Source: Trametes villosa (Eukaryota; Basidiomycota; Agaricomycetes; Polyporales; Polyporaceae). From it: a DNA stretch of 64,000 nucleotides. A program made the position numbers and the translations under genes. This document shows positions 33,704 through 44,842 of the stretch, in pieces. Each line of letters begins with the position of its first letter. The stretch's first letter is position 1. The stretch lies in assembly GCA_002964805.2 (NCBI GenBank), contig PUDQ02000117.1:1-64000 (forward strand), in the 5' to 3' direction. Under the pieces are notes generated by a model. The model ran no database searches. It saw nothing but the letters and a program-made list of their open reading frames with translations, and was not told the origin of the DNA.

Positions 33704-34219
33704 ATGCGCGCATTCTCTGCCACCATCGTCGTCGCTGCTCTTGCCACGCTCGCCCTTGCCGCCCCCGTTCCCTCTGCGTACACGGTGCGCACCTCTGATA
33801 TCACCCCGCTGTGTCCTTGGCCCATCACTGACAATGACTCTATACAGGACGTATCCTCTGCGGGGGCCGTCGCGCGCCGTCAGGATGACCCTGGACACGG
33901 GCATGACCTTGTTGCCGGAGGCGGCATCGTATCGTTCGGACGCCGCCAGGACGGGAACGGCCACGACGAGCGCCGTCGCAGCGACGGCAATGGCAGCAAC
34001 GAGCGTCGCCAGAACGATGGCAATGGACACGATGAACGCCGTCGGGGTGACGGGAATGGAAGTAACGAGAGTCGTCGGGGCGATGGCAATGGGAGCAACG
34101 AGAGCCGTCGGGGCGACGGGAACGGGAGCAACGAGCGGCGCCAAGATGACGGGCACGGGCACGGGGACCGCCGCCGGGGCAATGGCAACGGGCGCGACGG
34201 GCGCGCCTACGAAGTGTGA
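33704..34219 (+). CDS. Secreted repeat precursor with Kex2 sites (copy 1)
   Basis: Two exons (33704-33784, 33848-34219) give 150 residues. The intron is 63 bp, so the frame also reads through it; splicing is preferred because the downstream paralogue has an intron at the same place. Residues 1-21 are a signal peptide (MRAFSATIVVAALATLALAA). After AVARR the chain is cut into short blocks by Arg-Arg pairs, the kind of site cleaved by the Golgi protease Kex2. Blocks such as QDGNGHDE, QNDGNGHDE and GDGNGSNES recur, and a PGHGHDL block follows the first site. The predicted products are small Asn/Gly/Asp/His-rich peptides outside the cell. This layout matches fungal Kex2-processed repeat proteins; the bioactivity is unknown. 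Confidence 0.78.
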   Translation: MRAFSATIVVAALATLALAAPVPSAYTVRTSDITPLCPWPITDNDSIQDVSSAGAVARRQDDPGHGHDLVAGGGIVSFGRRQDGNGHDERRRSDGNGSNERRQNDGNGHDERRRGDGNGSNESRRGDGNGSNESRRGDGNGSNERRQDDGHGHGDRRRGNGNGRDGRAYEV

Positions 34220-34984
34220 GGGCGACGAAGGGAGGTTATTGGGTGGGGCGCGCGGGTGATGTCTCGGCTTAGGTACGCTCACGTTCTTTCAAACAGTCTC
34301 GAAGAACTACTTGATGCTGACGCGACGCTCTTCTGCGGCTGCAGTTCCTGTCTGCGATGTAATAAGCGTTGCACCTCAGTTCGCTTTTGATGTCCGCACT
34401 CTATGCCCGCAAGTTGCGATGTTAACCAGTCACACCGAATTGCGCGCAAGTAGGCTAAACGCCGTTTCACTCGCGACGAAGGCGACCGCGCGGACTGACG
34501 GGAACGGGCATCCCGAACAAGTGCGCGCGGGGCGCTGAAAGCAACTCTGCAAGTCGTCGGCCGATGACCACACACCGCCTCTTCTCAGTACGGTAGGAAC
34601 ACTCCCTTAAGCCTTGTTGCAGTGCCCCGGTGGCGTCGGGCGCCCACCCGCGATCGGTGCACCCGCGGCGTCGGTGGTACGCAAGGTAGGGGCACCGTCT
34701 TGTATTCCCGGGTGGGCAGTGTTGGAGTTGACAGCTCGTTGGCAGATCTGCACACCGAGGTGTTGAGGCTCGGCGGAGAATAACCCCTCCCGCTGCTCCG
34801 CGTCGGGCGGGCGTCGGTGAGGGCTCGCCATCATGCTGCCCTTCGGAATCTTTGGAGCGCTTACCTGTCCAGGCGGGTCGTATAAGAGGACGATGCCATC
34901 GTCGAACTTACTACAGCAACTGCAGCATCCCTCCCCTCGCTACGACTCAAGACTTCTATCCCATACCCCTCTAATCATCTCAGT
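34220..34984. other. Intergenic with promoter of copy 2
   Basis: No gene seen. TATAAG at 34882-34887 lies 98 bp before the ATG of the second secreted-peptide gene. Confidence 0.55.
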
Positions 34985-35409
34985 ATGCGCGGATTCTCTG
35001 TCACTCTCGTCATCGCAACCCTCGCGGCCCTCGTTCTGGCTTCTCCCGTCCCTGTCTCGTCTGTGGTATGTATCTGCCATACTGCTTCGCGATTCCCCTC
35101 TAATCTCAGCCTGTTGACTCGTCTGAACAGGAGATTGAGGCTAGGGGCGCTGTGGAGCCCTTCCAACGCCGCCACGGACACGCCGCTGATGCCGGAACCG
35201 AGAACTCCTCGCGGACTGGCTTCGTCGTACCCGGAAACTACCACGACAGGAAGCGCGTCATCCAAGGAGAGGCTGCGGACGCACTGCAGCGCCGCCACGG
35301 ACACGCGGCGGACGGCGGTGGCGACTCTGATGATACAGACGCCTCCGAGCCCGGGCATGGGCATAACCTCATCAAGCGTGCGGTGCAGGGCGAGGTCGTC
35401 CTCCTGTAG
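34985..35409 (+). CDS. Secreted His-rich precursor with Kex2 sites (copy 2)
   Basis: Two exons (34985-35065, 35131-35409) give 119 residues. Exon 1 has 81 nt, exactly as in copy 1, and encodes a near-identical signal peptide (MRGFSVTLVIATLAALVLAS). The mature part has dibasic sites (QRR, RKR, QRR, IKR) and a repeated QRRHGHAAD block, then EPGHGHNL, which matches PGHGHDL of copy 1. The His-Gly-His units could bind metal, but that is only a guess. The signal peptide, exon plan and GHGH motif show the two genes are tandem duplicates whose repeat regions have diverged. Kex2 cleavage is inferred from the dibasic sites. Confidence 0.8.
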
Positions 35410-36016
35410 TGTCTTGGGACGAAGCGACAGTATAGCGGGTGGAATATGGCATCATCCATCTGGAAAGGATTATTATGGTGCGCCGGGTCAATTCGTTTCG
35501 ATACCATGTTCGCTGATGCAAGGGCTTTCAGCTAGACATGCGCCTCTCTAGCGATGGAGGGGAACGATCGTGTTCTCGGCGCTGGACTTCACAATTTATG
35601 ATATTAGAGATAGCAATGAGATTGAGACTCCAGATGATCATTAGTTGCGAATGAGAAAACTCAGCTAGACAATGCCGGTGTAAGTCGTGTTAGCACAAAA
35701 ACCGGGTCAGATTCGCAGTTAGAGTCACATGATGGTCACGTCATGGCAATAGAGCAGGAAGATATCCCTTACGCCCTCATCTAGATTCAGCTTCAAGGCG
35801 AGCAGATTGCGTCCAAGACTGTCCTGCCACAGTACGGGCGGCCCGACCATCCCGACCGGACAGCACCGGACCTGTCACGGCGGTGAATAGAGTGTGACGT
35901 GTGACTCCGTGCGTGGGAAGGCGCCGCCGAAAAGGCCGAGAAGACCGGGCTCGGCACGGGTGAGGTCCTCCCGCGCGAAACTTAAAGTGTGCGCAGAGAA
36001 TTTGGCGTGGACCTCG
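35410..36016. other. Intergenic, no supported gene
   Basis: AT-richer than its surroundings. It contains the 3' end of the secreted gene and the promoter of the aminopeptidase gene. No gene seen. Confidence 0.5.
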
Positions 36017-38583
36017 ATGCTGCTCGCTCGTTCAGGCTCCCGTCTCCTCTCTCGCTCCTCCGCTCTCCTCAGGACCATGTCGTCGCAGGTCTACGTGCTC
36101 CCCATCGACCCCAACGCGCCGTCTGCGGCCGCCACCACCGGCGTCGACGCTGCGAAGCTCTGGCAGTCCACACCCGCCGCCTTCGAGTCGAAGCCTGCGA
36201 AAGCAGGCACGACGCACCTGTTTTACGGCGCGCCGAAGGAGAAGACGATCACCGCGCTCACGTCGCTCGGCGACAAGTTCGCGCAGAAGAAGGGCGATGA
36301 GCGCCGCGAGGTCGTGCGCCAGGCTGTCGCTAGCGCTGTCAAGAAAGTGCGCGACCTCGGGGAGGGCGTGCAGGGGAGCAACGTCGCGGTCGACGCATCT
36401 GCAGATGCGCATGCTGCAGGTATGCTCTCAGTACCCATGAGACCTACGTGCCGGCGAGTAACCGGGCTGCAGCGGTCGCGGCCCACCTCGCGGCGTACAA
36501 CTTCAACCTGAAGACAAAGCCGACCTCTCCCTTCGATCCTCGCCTCTCGGAACCTCTCCCTGAGAAGCTCAACCTGTCTCCGCTGACGTCGGACAAGGAC
36601 TGGGAGACTGGTGCCATCTATGCGAAGGCGCAGAACTTTGCCCGGACGCTCATGGAGCTCCCCGCAAACATCATAACCCCCACGGTGAGTTCATCTTCTG
36701 TATACGTGACCATCATAGGCGGAGACGCGTTCAAAGTCAAAATCGTGATATCGGAAAGAGGACCGGGAGGGTATCGTACATCGCAGAGCCCTACTGAGCT
36801 CACGACCGCGTGAGTTACGGATTGGGGGGTACGGTAAGATTGCGCGTGGGACAGGGATAGCTCAAATGTTACCCGCGATATTCCGGCTGATTATCCATCT
36901 GACTTTCATGTTACGCCCGAGTGCCACTCCTAGAGAACGGCGTGTCACGCGCTCCTGGCGAAGATGGATACTGACCAAGCTTAGGCCTTCACAGAACGCG
37001 TCAAGACCGAATTCGCTGGCGTCTCAAACGTAGAGGTGATCGTTCGCGACACAGGTGCGTCACAGACCTCGCGGCCGTTTCTGTTGGCTCATCATGCAGT
37101 GTCCTAGCATGGGCCGCGGAGAAGGGCATGGTAAGTGCGACGTGCGTCAAACGACGCAGCACGCTTACACAGTTCGTAGAACACGTTCCTGTCGGTGACC
37201 AAGGGGGCTACCGAGCCTGCCAAGTTCCTCGAGATGTGAGCAGCTATCCGCACTCGCCGAGTCGTGGTGGGCCTGACATCTATTCAGTCATTACAAGGGC
37301 AGGGCGACCGACGTGGCGCCCGTCGTCTTCGTCGGCAAGGGCATTACGTTCGACTCCGGAGGTATCTCCATCAAGCCCTCCGCTGTGCGTTCATGTCTTC
37401 TTGTACCCCCGCTGCAGCTGAAGTTGGTTGCGATAGGGCATGTCCCTCATGCGCGGAGACATGGGTGGTGCCGCGACCGTATGCGCGGCCGCGCTCGCGA
37501 TTGCACAGCTCCAGGTCCCGTACGTATATTTTGTGTTTCCCTGCATGTATGCGCTCATACTCACATGGGCAGCATCAACCTGGTCGTGCTCACACCCCTC
37601 ACCGAGAACATGCCCGGTCCCGCGGCGAACAAGCCTGGAGACATGTACGTCCTCTGTTGCGCGAACTCCGTAGACCCCTAGCTGAAGCTCTGCAGCGTGT
37701 ATGCGATGAACGGCAAGTCTGTCGAGATTGACAACACCGACGCTGAGGGCCGGTTGGTTCTGTCTGGTAAGCGCATACCCTGACAGTCATTCTCTCTATC
37801 CTCTCGCTGACCTTGACGGGTAGATGCGATCTACTACGGGTCGACGGAGTTCAAGCCGAAGACGCTCATCGACGTCGCGACTCTCACTGGGTAAGTCCCA
37901 CGCTGAGCAGGCAAACCGGGCGACAGCTGACGTGTGCGAATAGGTCCATGGACTACGGCCTCGGCGAGGTCTACTCCGGCGTCTTCACCGTGTGTTACCT
38001 TCCAGTCCTCGTAACGCGCGCCGCTAACCGTGCCTGCATTTGCCTCTCACAGAACTCGGACTCCCTCTGGGAGGAGCTTCACGTTGCCGGCTTGCGCGAG
38101 CACGATCGTTTCTGGCGGATGCCGCTCGACGAAGAGTACGGCCCGCAGATCTACGGGCACAACGCGGACCTCTGCAACGTCTGTTCTCCCTTCCCATGTA
38201 TACTCCCGGCTCGTTCCCTGACGTGCATGGTGTTCCCAGACTGGTGGCTCCCGCGCAGGGTGCTGCACAGCTGCGCTTTTCCTCAAGTCGTTCGTCGAGG
38301 GCGTCGAGCCTGCCGACGGTGCTGACGAGCCGGCCATCCGGTGGGCGCACGTCGACATCGCCGGGTCTATGGAGGTACGTGCACTACTCCTTCACGGCTA
38401 TGCGCGCGTCGCTGATAGATGGGACGTGTCAGGCGTCGCGGGGGACGGCATACCAGGAGAAGGGCATGACGGGCCGGCCGACGCGGTATGTCCCTCTGTC
38501 CTGAAAAGTGTGCTTGAGACTGACCGTGACCATGAAAATGTAGAGCTCTGATCGAGTTTGTGCGTCGGCTCGCGCAGCAGTGA
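36017..38583 (+). CDS. M17 leucyl aminopeptidase
   Basis: Fifteen exons: 36017-36419, 36473-36684, 36985-37054, 37108-37130, 37180-37235, 37288-37384, 37437-37519, 37573-37644, 37696-37766, 37824-37890, 37944-37989, 38053-38178, 38240-38374, 38433-38485, 38544-38583. They give 517 residues. M17 enzymes are hexameric di-zinc aminopeptidases that trim N-terminal residues from peptides. Metal ligands and catalytic residues are all present: K272, D277, K284, D295, D354, E356 and R358, in GKGITFDSGG, MRGDMGGAATV and NTDAEGRLVL. Their spacing equals that of bovine lens aminopeptidase with a constant offset of 22. The first 20 residues (MLLARSGSRLLSRSSALLRT) look like a mitochondrial presequence; an ATG at 36077 would give a 497-residue cytosolic form. 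Intron 2 is 300 bp, far longer than the others. Confidence 0.93.
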
Positions 38584-39205
38584 TCGTGCGCTCGTGTAGA
38601 GGTTCGCTCAGACTATCTCACACCTTCGTTGGTCGATCCCTAGACCGCGTGAACGTACATGTATGTTACAGAGCTAACGCTAATTGCATACAACTAAATT
38701 GGGGTTCTCGGGCAAGTATTGCGGAGAATGCCTGGTCAACCCGACGCCGGTTGGGACCCTGCCAACTTGACGGTAATCGCGCGGCCTGCGCGAGGTTCGT
38801 CAATCTCCATCCCAGGCCATGCGGCGGAAATTGTTAGGTAGGCTTTTCGTACCTTGCATTCATCAACGCAAGTAAGGCTGACAATGATCGCGACTGGTGT
38901 GCTCAGCTACAGGTCAGTATAGACAGCGCTTCCTTGACCGCCTTCTCGAAGGTCCGCTTGGACTGGCCGCTTGGACGGGTGGCGCGCAGCCACCCTCAAA
39001 GCCATGTTCTACCCACTTGGCTCTGATCTACCTCCAAGCGTTGTACGGACAAAGCGAGCTTGTTGAGAGGTATAAGTCCGGCCATGAGACACCACCGACG
39101 GTCCGTACCCAACCACGTCCCAACGCCACTCGTCATACGGCATCCTTTGTCGCGCTTCTTGATCTCACCGGTCCTCGCCACACATATTCTTGTGCACCAC
39201 TCGCC
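38584..39205. other. Intergenic with promoter
   Basis: No gene seen. TATAAG at 39072-39077 lies about 130 bp before the ATG at 39206. Confidence 0.5.
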
Positions 39206-40420
39206 ATGAGCTACAGGACGAGAAGAACCCCGAACGCGCAGGAGCAGGCGGACGAGATGCGGGCCCTCGCCATGCAGATCGAGGCCCTCCAAGTGCACCC
39301 CACGCCCGACATATCCGCTACCGTGGGTGGTCCGCACGATACTCGTTCACCCCTGGTGCAGCCCAGCTCCGCCACATCCCCCACGAACCAGCGTCTTACT
39401 CCGCTCTCGTCGCAGACGAGCACCCGCAGAGAGCACGCCTCCCTTGACGAGGCGCAGGGCGCCAGGGAATGGAGCCACGCGGAAGCGACGCGCGGGCGCA
39501 AGGAAACTCGCGTTCACCTCGGCGACCGAGCTCTCCCAACGCCGGAACCGCCGTCGGCGGCGAAGCAGGTCCCCTTCCCGACATCTTCGGCGCGCAGAGG
39601 TCGTGACGAGAACGCGGCCCCCCAACAGCAGCCAGGGGGGTCGACGAGGGACCTCATCCACGAAACGATGAACGACATCGCGAAGGGCCGCGCGGAGAGA
39701 GAGAAGGAGCGCGAGCGCGCGAAGGCAGCGACGAAGAAGCTCACTATTCTGCTCAGGCGTCCCCAGACGCAGAGGCGGGACCGCTTCCAGCTTGTGATCG
39801 AGCCGCACCTAGAACATACGACGATTTGGGATGGTGCCGACCAGTATGTCCCGCCGTTGCACTCAATACACTGACCTGCTCTAACTTGCTTCTTCGCTAA
39901 CCACAGTGACGTGTTCGCGTGGACCGGCACGCTCCTGGTGCGAGATACCAGGCCTCCGTCGCACATCTACACCCGCGACATCATCAAGACCTACGACATC
40001 CAGTTTCGCGCGATCGCCGAGCCGCTCACCCATCCCAGACAGTCTTCGTCGATGCGCACGCAGCCCGAGTACGATATATGGGCTGAGGAGTACTCCGGAA
40101 ACCTCATCCGTGCACGCAACGGTCCCACGGACGTCCCCACTCTCAAGGCTGAGCGCGGTATCGCGGTCGAGACTCCGTGCGAGTTCTTGGCCCCCGGAGC
40201 CCATGACGGCCCTTTCACCTGGCGCGCGCGCTTCTGGGTGCCCGTGCCATTTGATCTCTTCAATGGTGCGGAGCACAGGACGTTCGTGTGCCAAGCGAAG
40301 GTCACCGTGCAATACGAAAAGTCGGCTAAAACGGAAGTGACCGCGGAGAGCGTCGCAGTTGGAATCGAGCGTCTGAGGACGGAGCGACTGCTCACACAAC
40401 CTCGGGCGTCGCCTCGATAA
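39206..40420 (+). CDS. Orphan 383-residue protein
   Basis: Two exons (39206-39843, 39907-40420). Residues 1-155 are Ser/Thr/Pro/Arg-rich and likely disordered. About 160-190 is a charged helix (GRAEREKERERAKAATKKL). The C-terminal 200 residues look folded, with YTRDIIKTYDIQFRAIAE and FTWRARFWVPVPFDLFNG. I do not recognise the family. The gene sits alone downstream of the aminopeptidase on the same strand, with its own TATA box. No function proposed. Confidence 0.68.
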
Positions 40421-41070
40421 ATGTAGTAGCGCCAGTGTGAGCGGTGCGATGTGTATGAATGGATCGCAGTCGTGCCTCACAATATGTGCAGTGTGAAAGG
40501 TCACCATGGTTGGCACGATACATCATCGAGTGCGACGAGTACCAGTACGCTCACCCACATTCACCCTTGTCACTTCGCCTCCCGCTGTCACTGCTAAAGG
40601 CGCATCGTGCACTTCTGCTGGCAGCAATCGCGGAGCGTTATAGACTTCGTTGACAGGCCAGACCACACCTGGTCGAGCATGTATTCAACTGCTAGCTTTT
40701 CGTCGGCGCTCAGTCTATGGAAAGAGTGGCGTATGTTCGAGTAATCGTGTTGAGAAGGTCACTTCGGCGCATTTTTCAGTTCGACGCAGCTCATGTTCAT
40801 GGAAATTAGTGAATATGAATAGAACAGCACTGCGTTCTATGGTAAGTATGAGTCGTATCCATCACCCTAGATTGGCGGTCCCGACTACTCAAAAGACGGA
40901 ACTTGGAGGGACCCGGCTGAAAGACCTCGACTAGGATACGACGATGGTATGTGACATAAGTATGTACGCTCTCGCAACAGCTTCTTGTCGGTGACATCGA
41001 TGAATACACAGATACCGTATGGAGATGAGAGCCTAAGATACGGTGTGGAAAGACTATAGACTCAGTTGAC
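40421..41070. other. Intergenic, no supported gene
   Basis: Relatively AT-rich flank after the orphan gene. I see no gene or RNA. Confidence 0.45.
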
Positions 41071-41337
41071 AGGATGCATCCTTCCGAGCAATGCTCGGAG
41101 ACTAGATGCATCCTGAATGCATTTTGCATTCACGGGGTGGTAGGTTAGTTTGTAAGATGCATTCTAGGATACATCTTGCATTGGTACGTACATTGAATGG
41201 TGAAGATGCGTTCCAGAATACATCTTGCGTCCGAGCCTACTCTTGGTAAGCAAGCAAGATGCATCCTAGAATGCAAGATGCATTCGACAGCTCCTTCGCC
41301 GGACAAGCGGGCGTCAAAGATGCATCCTAAGATGCGT
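41071..41337. repeat. Cluster of short imperfect palindromes
   Basis: A motif of the type AAGATGCATYCTARRATRCA followed by TCTT, its own near reverse complement, occurs at about 41154-41177, 41202-41226, 41255-41280 and 41317-41337. A half copy lies at 41071-41118, next to a CCGAGCAATGCTCGG hairpin at 41084-41098. The copies differ by a few bases. Confidence 0.8.
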
Positions 41338-41369
41338 TTCACCCGGCATCTCTCTCTTCGGCGCCAAAA

Positions 41370-41445
41370 GTGTCCCTGCGCAAGATTCGAACGAGCGACC
41401 TGCGGACAACATGCATTGCCCGTCCTACCGCTGCCCCACAACGCC
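41370..41445 (-). pseudogene. tRNA-like relic or SINE head
   Basis: On the minus strand there is an A-box-like TGGGGCAGCGGTAGGA and, at normal tRNA distance, a B-box-like CGTTCGAATCT. A six-pair anticodon-like hairpin (GGGCAA against TTGTCC) lies between. The acceptor ends do not pair and the T stem has two mismatches, so it is not a working tRNA. It may be a decayed tRNA or the pol III head of a short interspersed element. Confidence 0.35.
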
Positions 41446-41589
41446 TTACAAGCACTCGCGTATACGCTAATCCCGGGGAGACTCGTCGCAGGCTGCTCCA
41501 CGCCCAGGCACATGGTCCGTCGATCTGGGGGCAGTATTTATTATAGTCATTCCGAGCTGCTTATCAAGGCTACTAGAACAGGGGCGGGA

Positions 41590-42510
41590 TGGAAGAAGAG
41601 CGGAGAGTGCTATCAGGCGCTGTTCGTGTAGGGGTGCGCCGGAGGAGAGCATGGTCCGTGCAGTGCGACCGAGGCGGGCAGAGCAGCACGTGGGAGGCGG
41701 AGTACGGCAGGGGAGGGAGAGCGCGGGAGGTCGGCGCGGGCATGCGGTGCGTCCCGAGGGATGGCAGAGCGCCGAGCGGGGGCAGGAAGAGCGCGGCGGA
41801 AAGGCGCGGAGCCTTGTCGAGGGACGGAGCATGGTCGGGGAGGCGGAGTGCAGCAGAGGGGCAGAACGCCGGACAGTGGAGCACCGAGCGCCGGGCGGTG
41901 GGGGGCGGAGCACGGTCGAGGGGGAGAGCACAGTGAGAGAAACAGAGCGGGGCGGAGGCGGCCAGAGCGCCGGGCAGTGAGGAGACAGAGCGCGGCGGAG
42001 GCGGCTGGGAGCGCCGGAGGCAGGGCGCGGCGGAGGACACAGGGCGCCGGGGACTCGGAGGGAGGAGCCAGAGCGCAGCGGAGGCCCGGGGTTGGGGAGT
42101 CTGAGCGCGGCGGAGGACGCTGAGCGCAGCGGAAGCGGCTGGCAGCGTCGGAAGAGGCAGGGCGTGGCGGAGGCAGCTGAGTGCAGCGGGGGCGGCCAGA
42201 GCGCCATACAGGGAGGAGACGGAGGACGCAGGGCCCGGGCGCGGCGGAGGACTTAGGGCGCAGGGCGGAGGCGGTCAGAGCGCCGTAAAAGGAGGAGACA
42301 GAGCGCGGCAGGGGAGGCTGGGAGCGTTGGAGGACGCAGAGCGCAGGGCGGAGAGGCAGCGCGCGGCAGGGGAGGCTGAGCGCGTCGGAGGTGTGTGCAG
42401 CGTAACGCTCGGTAAGAGAGCGCGCTGGCGAAGTGCGGCAGGGGCAAGGGAGGCACGGCATACATACGGAGGGCGGCGGGAAGGAGAGCCAGTCGAGGTA
42501 CCACGATAAC
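41590..42510. repeat. Purine-rich minisatellite tract
   Basis: The plus strand is dominated by G and A, with recurring variants of GGAGGCGGCTGGGAGCGC, AGAGCGCGGC and GGAGGACGCAGAGCGCAG. A 322-residue frame on the minus strand is only Pro/Leu/Ser/Ala/Arg repeats, and I do not call it a gene. Confidence 0.8.
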
Positions 42511-44842
42511 GCGCTCTCGCACAGCGCTATGTCCAAGGATATAGTACTTATCGCTAGTAGAGCAATTAGAAAGTGTGGCACCAGTCGCCCATGATCCGAG
42601 CTGCATTAGCTGCCTATGAACCGTGTGCTACTGGACGGGCGTACACGCTGCACAAAAGCATGAAGGCGCGCCCACCGGGCGGGCATCACCAGCTAGACGG
42701 CTGTATCAGTCGCAACGTCCTCAACCCCTCATCGATGCATCGGGCGTGCCGGGAGTTTGCGACGATGTGCGCACAAATGATGAGAGGCGTCATCTGTACC
42801 TAAAACGCTCGGCGTATATACACTCACTAACCCACGCTCTCACTGCCCGTCCAGATTCAGCAGATACCGGTGGGGATGCAGGCGTGGGTGCATATAGTAC
42901 AGGACGATACGGCTCTTCGACTGCACACCGTGGGCGCTCCGGGCTATAGTCCTGTCGCAGTTTAGCAGGAGACGAGGCAGGATCATGCGAGGTCGTTACG
43001 GCGTTACTTCGTACATGGAGTAGATGCCTGGGCGGGAGAGTTATGTTAGTGCCGGCGTAGGGAAAGACACACGCGTACGTACACGACGTACGAGAAGGCT
43101 TGGGGATGGGCGAGGACGAGGGATGTAGTAGGGGATGGCAGGTGACACCCCGCGGCGCCGGCCGCAAACTACCCCAGGAGGCCGAGAGGCTGACGGCGCT
43201 GGCAACACGAAGTCCACAGTCTGCCCGCTGCATCAGCAGGAGCTCACATCGGCCTTGGAACGGCTTGGTGCGCCCACAAAGACTCGAGTCGGCGCCCACC
43301 TCATGCTTTTCAACCCCCTAGGACGCACACGCCAAGGAGCTCCGTTCGCGCACCTGACGCATGCGCGCGATGTGCCTCCCGCTAAGACGCTTGCGCCTGC
43401 CCGTAGCGCACAGAATCGGCGCCGTCGCGATCGGGATGAGGGGTGGGCGGGGACAATGAGGTGAGGCCTGTGAGGGTGCGCGCGCATGCTCGGAATACTA
43501 GGGAAAAGGCGGTCAATGTTAGAACAGCGAAGAAGCGGCCTGAAACAACGCCTACTCACGGTCTATGCGGACGCGAGCGCTCGAACGGCGTAGACGTGGA
43601 TGAGGCGTGCATACGCCGTCCCGTGGGGTCCCTGACGCGGCGAGCGCGTTGCCTCTCCCGCCGCTTGCGCTCGACGCTGACATCCGCCCACAAGGAGATC
43701 CCGCCGCCTGAAATGCTGAGAATGGAGTGGGCGGGGTCGACATCACGTACTCACCGTTTCAAGCGAAGCGTCCTCGACGCGTGAGGAGAGCCCAGCTTGG
43801 CGTTCTGCGCTGCGTTTCTCCGGGCGTTTGAGCTGTAGGCTAGTGCTTTATAGTGTCGGAGTCGTCGTGTCGACTCCAAGCGGCAGCCAGGGTGCGGAAA
43901 ACCCACTGCGCCACCTCTAGACGGCGTGAGTACATCAATTAGTGCACCGAGGTACGCTTATCGTATGCCGAGACTTGGAGGCTGCGAGGGCGAGCGTGTA
44001 CACTTACGACTAGGTCGGTTCAAACGCGCTGTATCAGGGTTGCACGTCTGCGTCGTCTGTGACGCATAGACGGCCAGTCTTGCCACCCCGAAAAGACGTC
44101 GTTAGCAGCTGCAGGCGTAGCAGTGAAGAATGCGCACGAACCAGCCGAGGGTCCTGGGAAAGGTGCACGACACGATAATGTCGAGTCGAGGGCACGCGTA
44201 TGTCCCTACGCCTGTGCCCGCAAGTGGGCGTAGTAGTATATCGCGCTGTGCGCGGACATAACGAGAGGCTGCGGCGCGGCCTACGTGGTGTATCGGGCGC
44301 GAAGAGCACATGCGCGCACATGCGGGCTGCTGGCGTTCGAATTGGTTCGGGCAGGTGCCAATGCGTGCGACGCTTGTGGCGACACTCGTAGGATCTTGCG
44401 CACGATTCGACGCCGCAGGGAGACGCGTCCACGTACGTCGCAAAGAGGTACGACGTTCGCCGCGGGGGCTTCTATCACTGCACCCTCGCGTACTGTACAC
44501 TACGCAGAGCAATCGTAAGCAGCATAAGACTAGCCTTCTCGCGGAACCCGTGTAAAAGACTATTCGGCGCGTGGACGGATCTACACGACGCGACGCGCGC
44601 GGACAACATACCAGATAGGTAATTCGCAGACGTTTCGGATCCGTACACACTAGCTTTGTGGTCGCACGGCGAGGTCGAACACCACACGTATGTTAGCCTC
44701 AAGCCGGCATGATACTCGTCGTTCGTGTCTGTTTAGCGAAGTGGATGCGCAACTGAGATTCATGGAAAGACGGAGGTAGGTACGAGGCAACGATGTATAG
44801 CGTACACGAGATACTCGCACGGTGCCCTCGGTGCACCCGTGT
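42511..44842. other. Intergenic, no supported gene
   Basis: About 2.3 kb with many short frames on both strands, none with a recognisable motif or an exon chain I could close. It lies between the purine tract and the 3' end of the KDZ gene. Confidence 0.4.

Noticed and set aside
41370..41445. A working tRNA gene on the minus strand.
   Set aside because: A and B boxes are present but the acceptor ends do not pair and the T stem has mismatches; kept only as a relic.
41467..42581. Minus-strand frames of 246 and 322 codons.
   Set aside because: They lie in the purine-rich minisatellite and encode only Pro/Leu/Ser/Ala/Arg repeats.
44102..44650. 182-codon minus-strand frame downstream of the KDZ gene.
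   Set aside because: No motif, and it is not linked by phase to the transposase.
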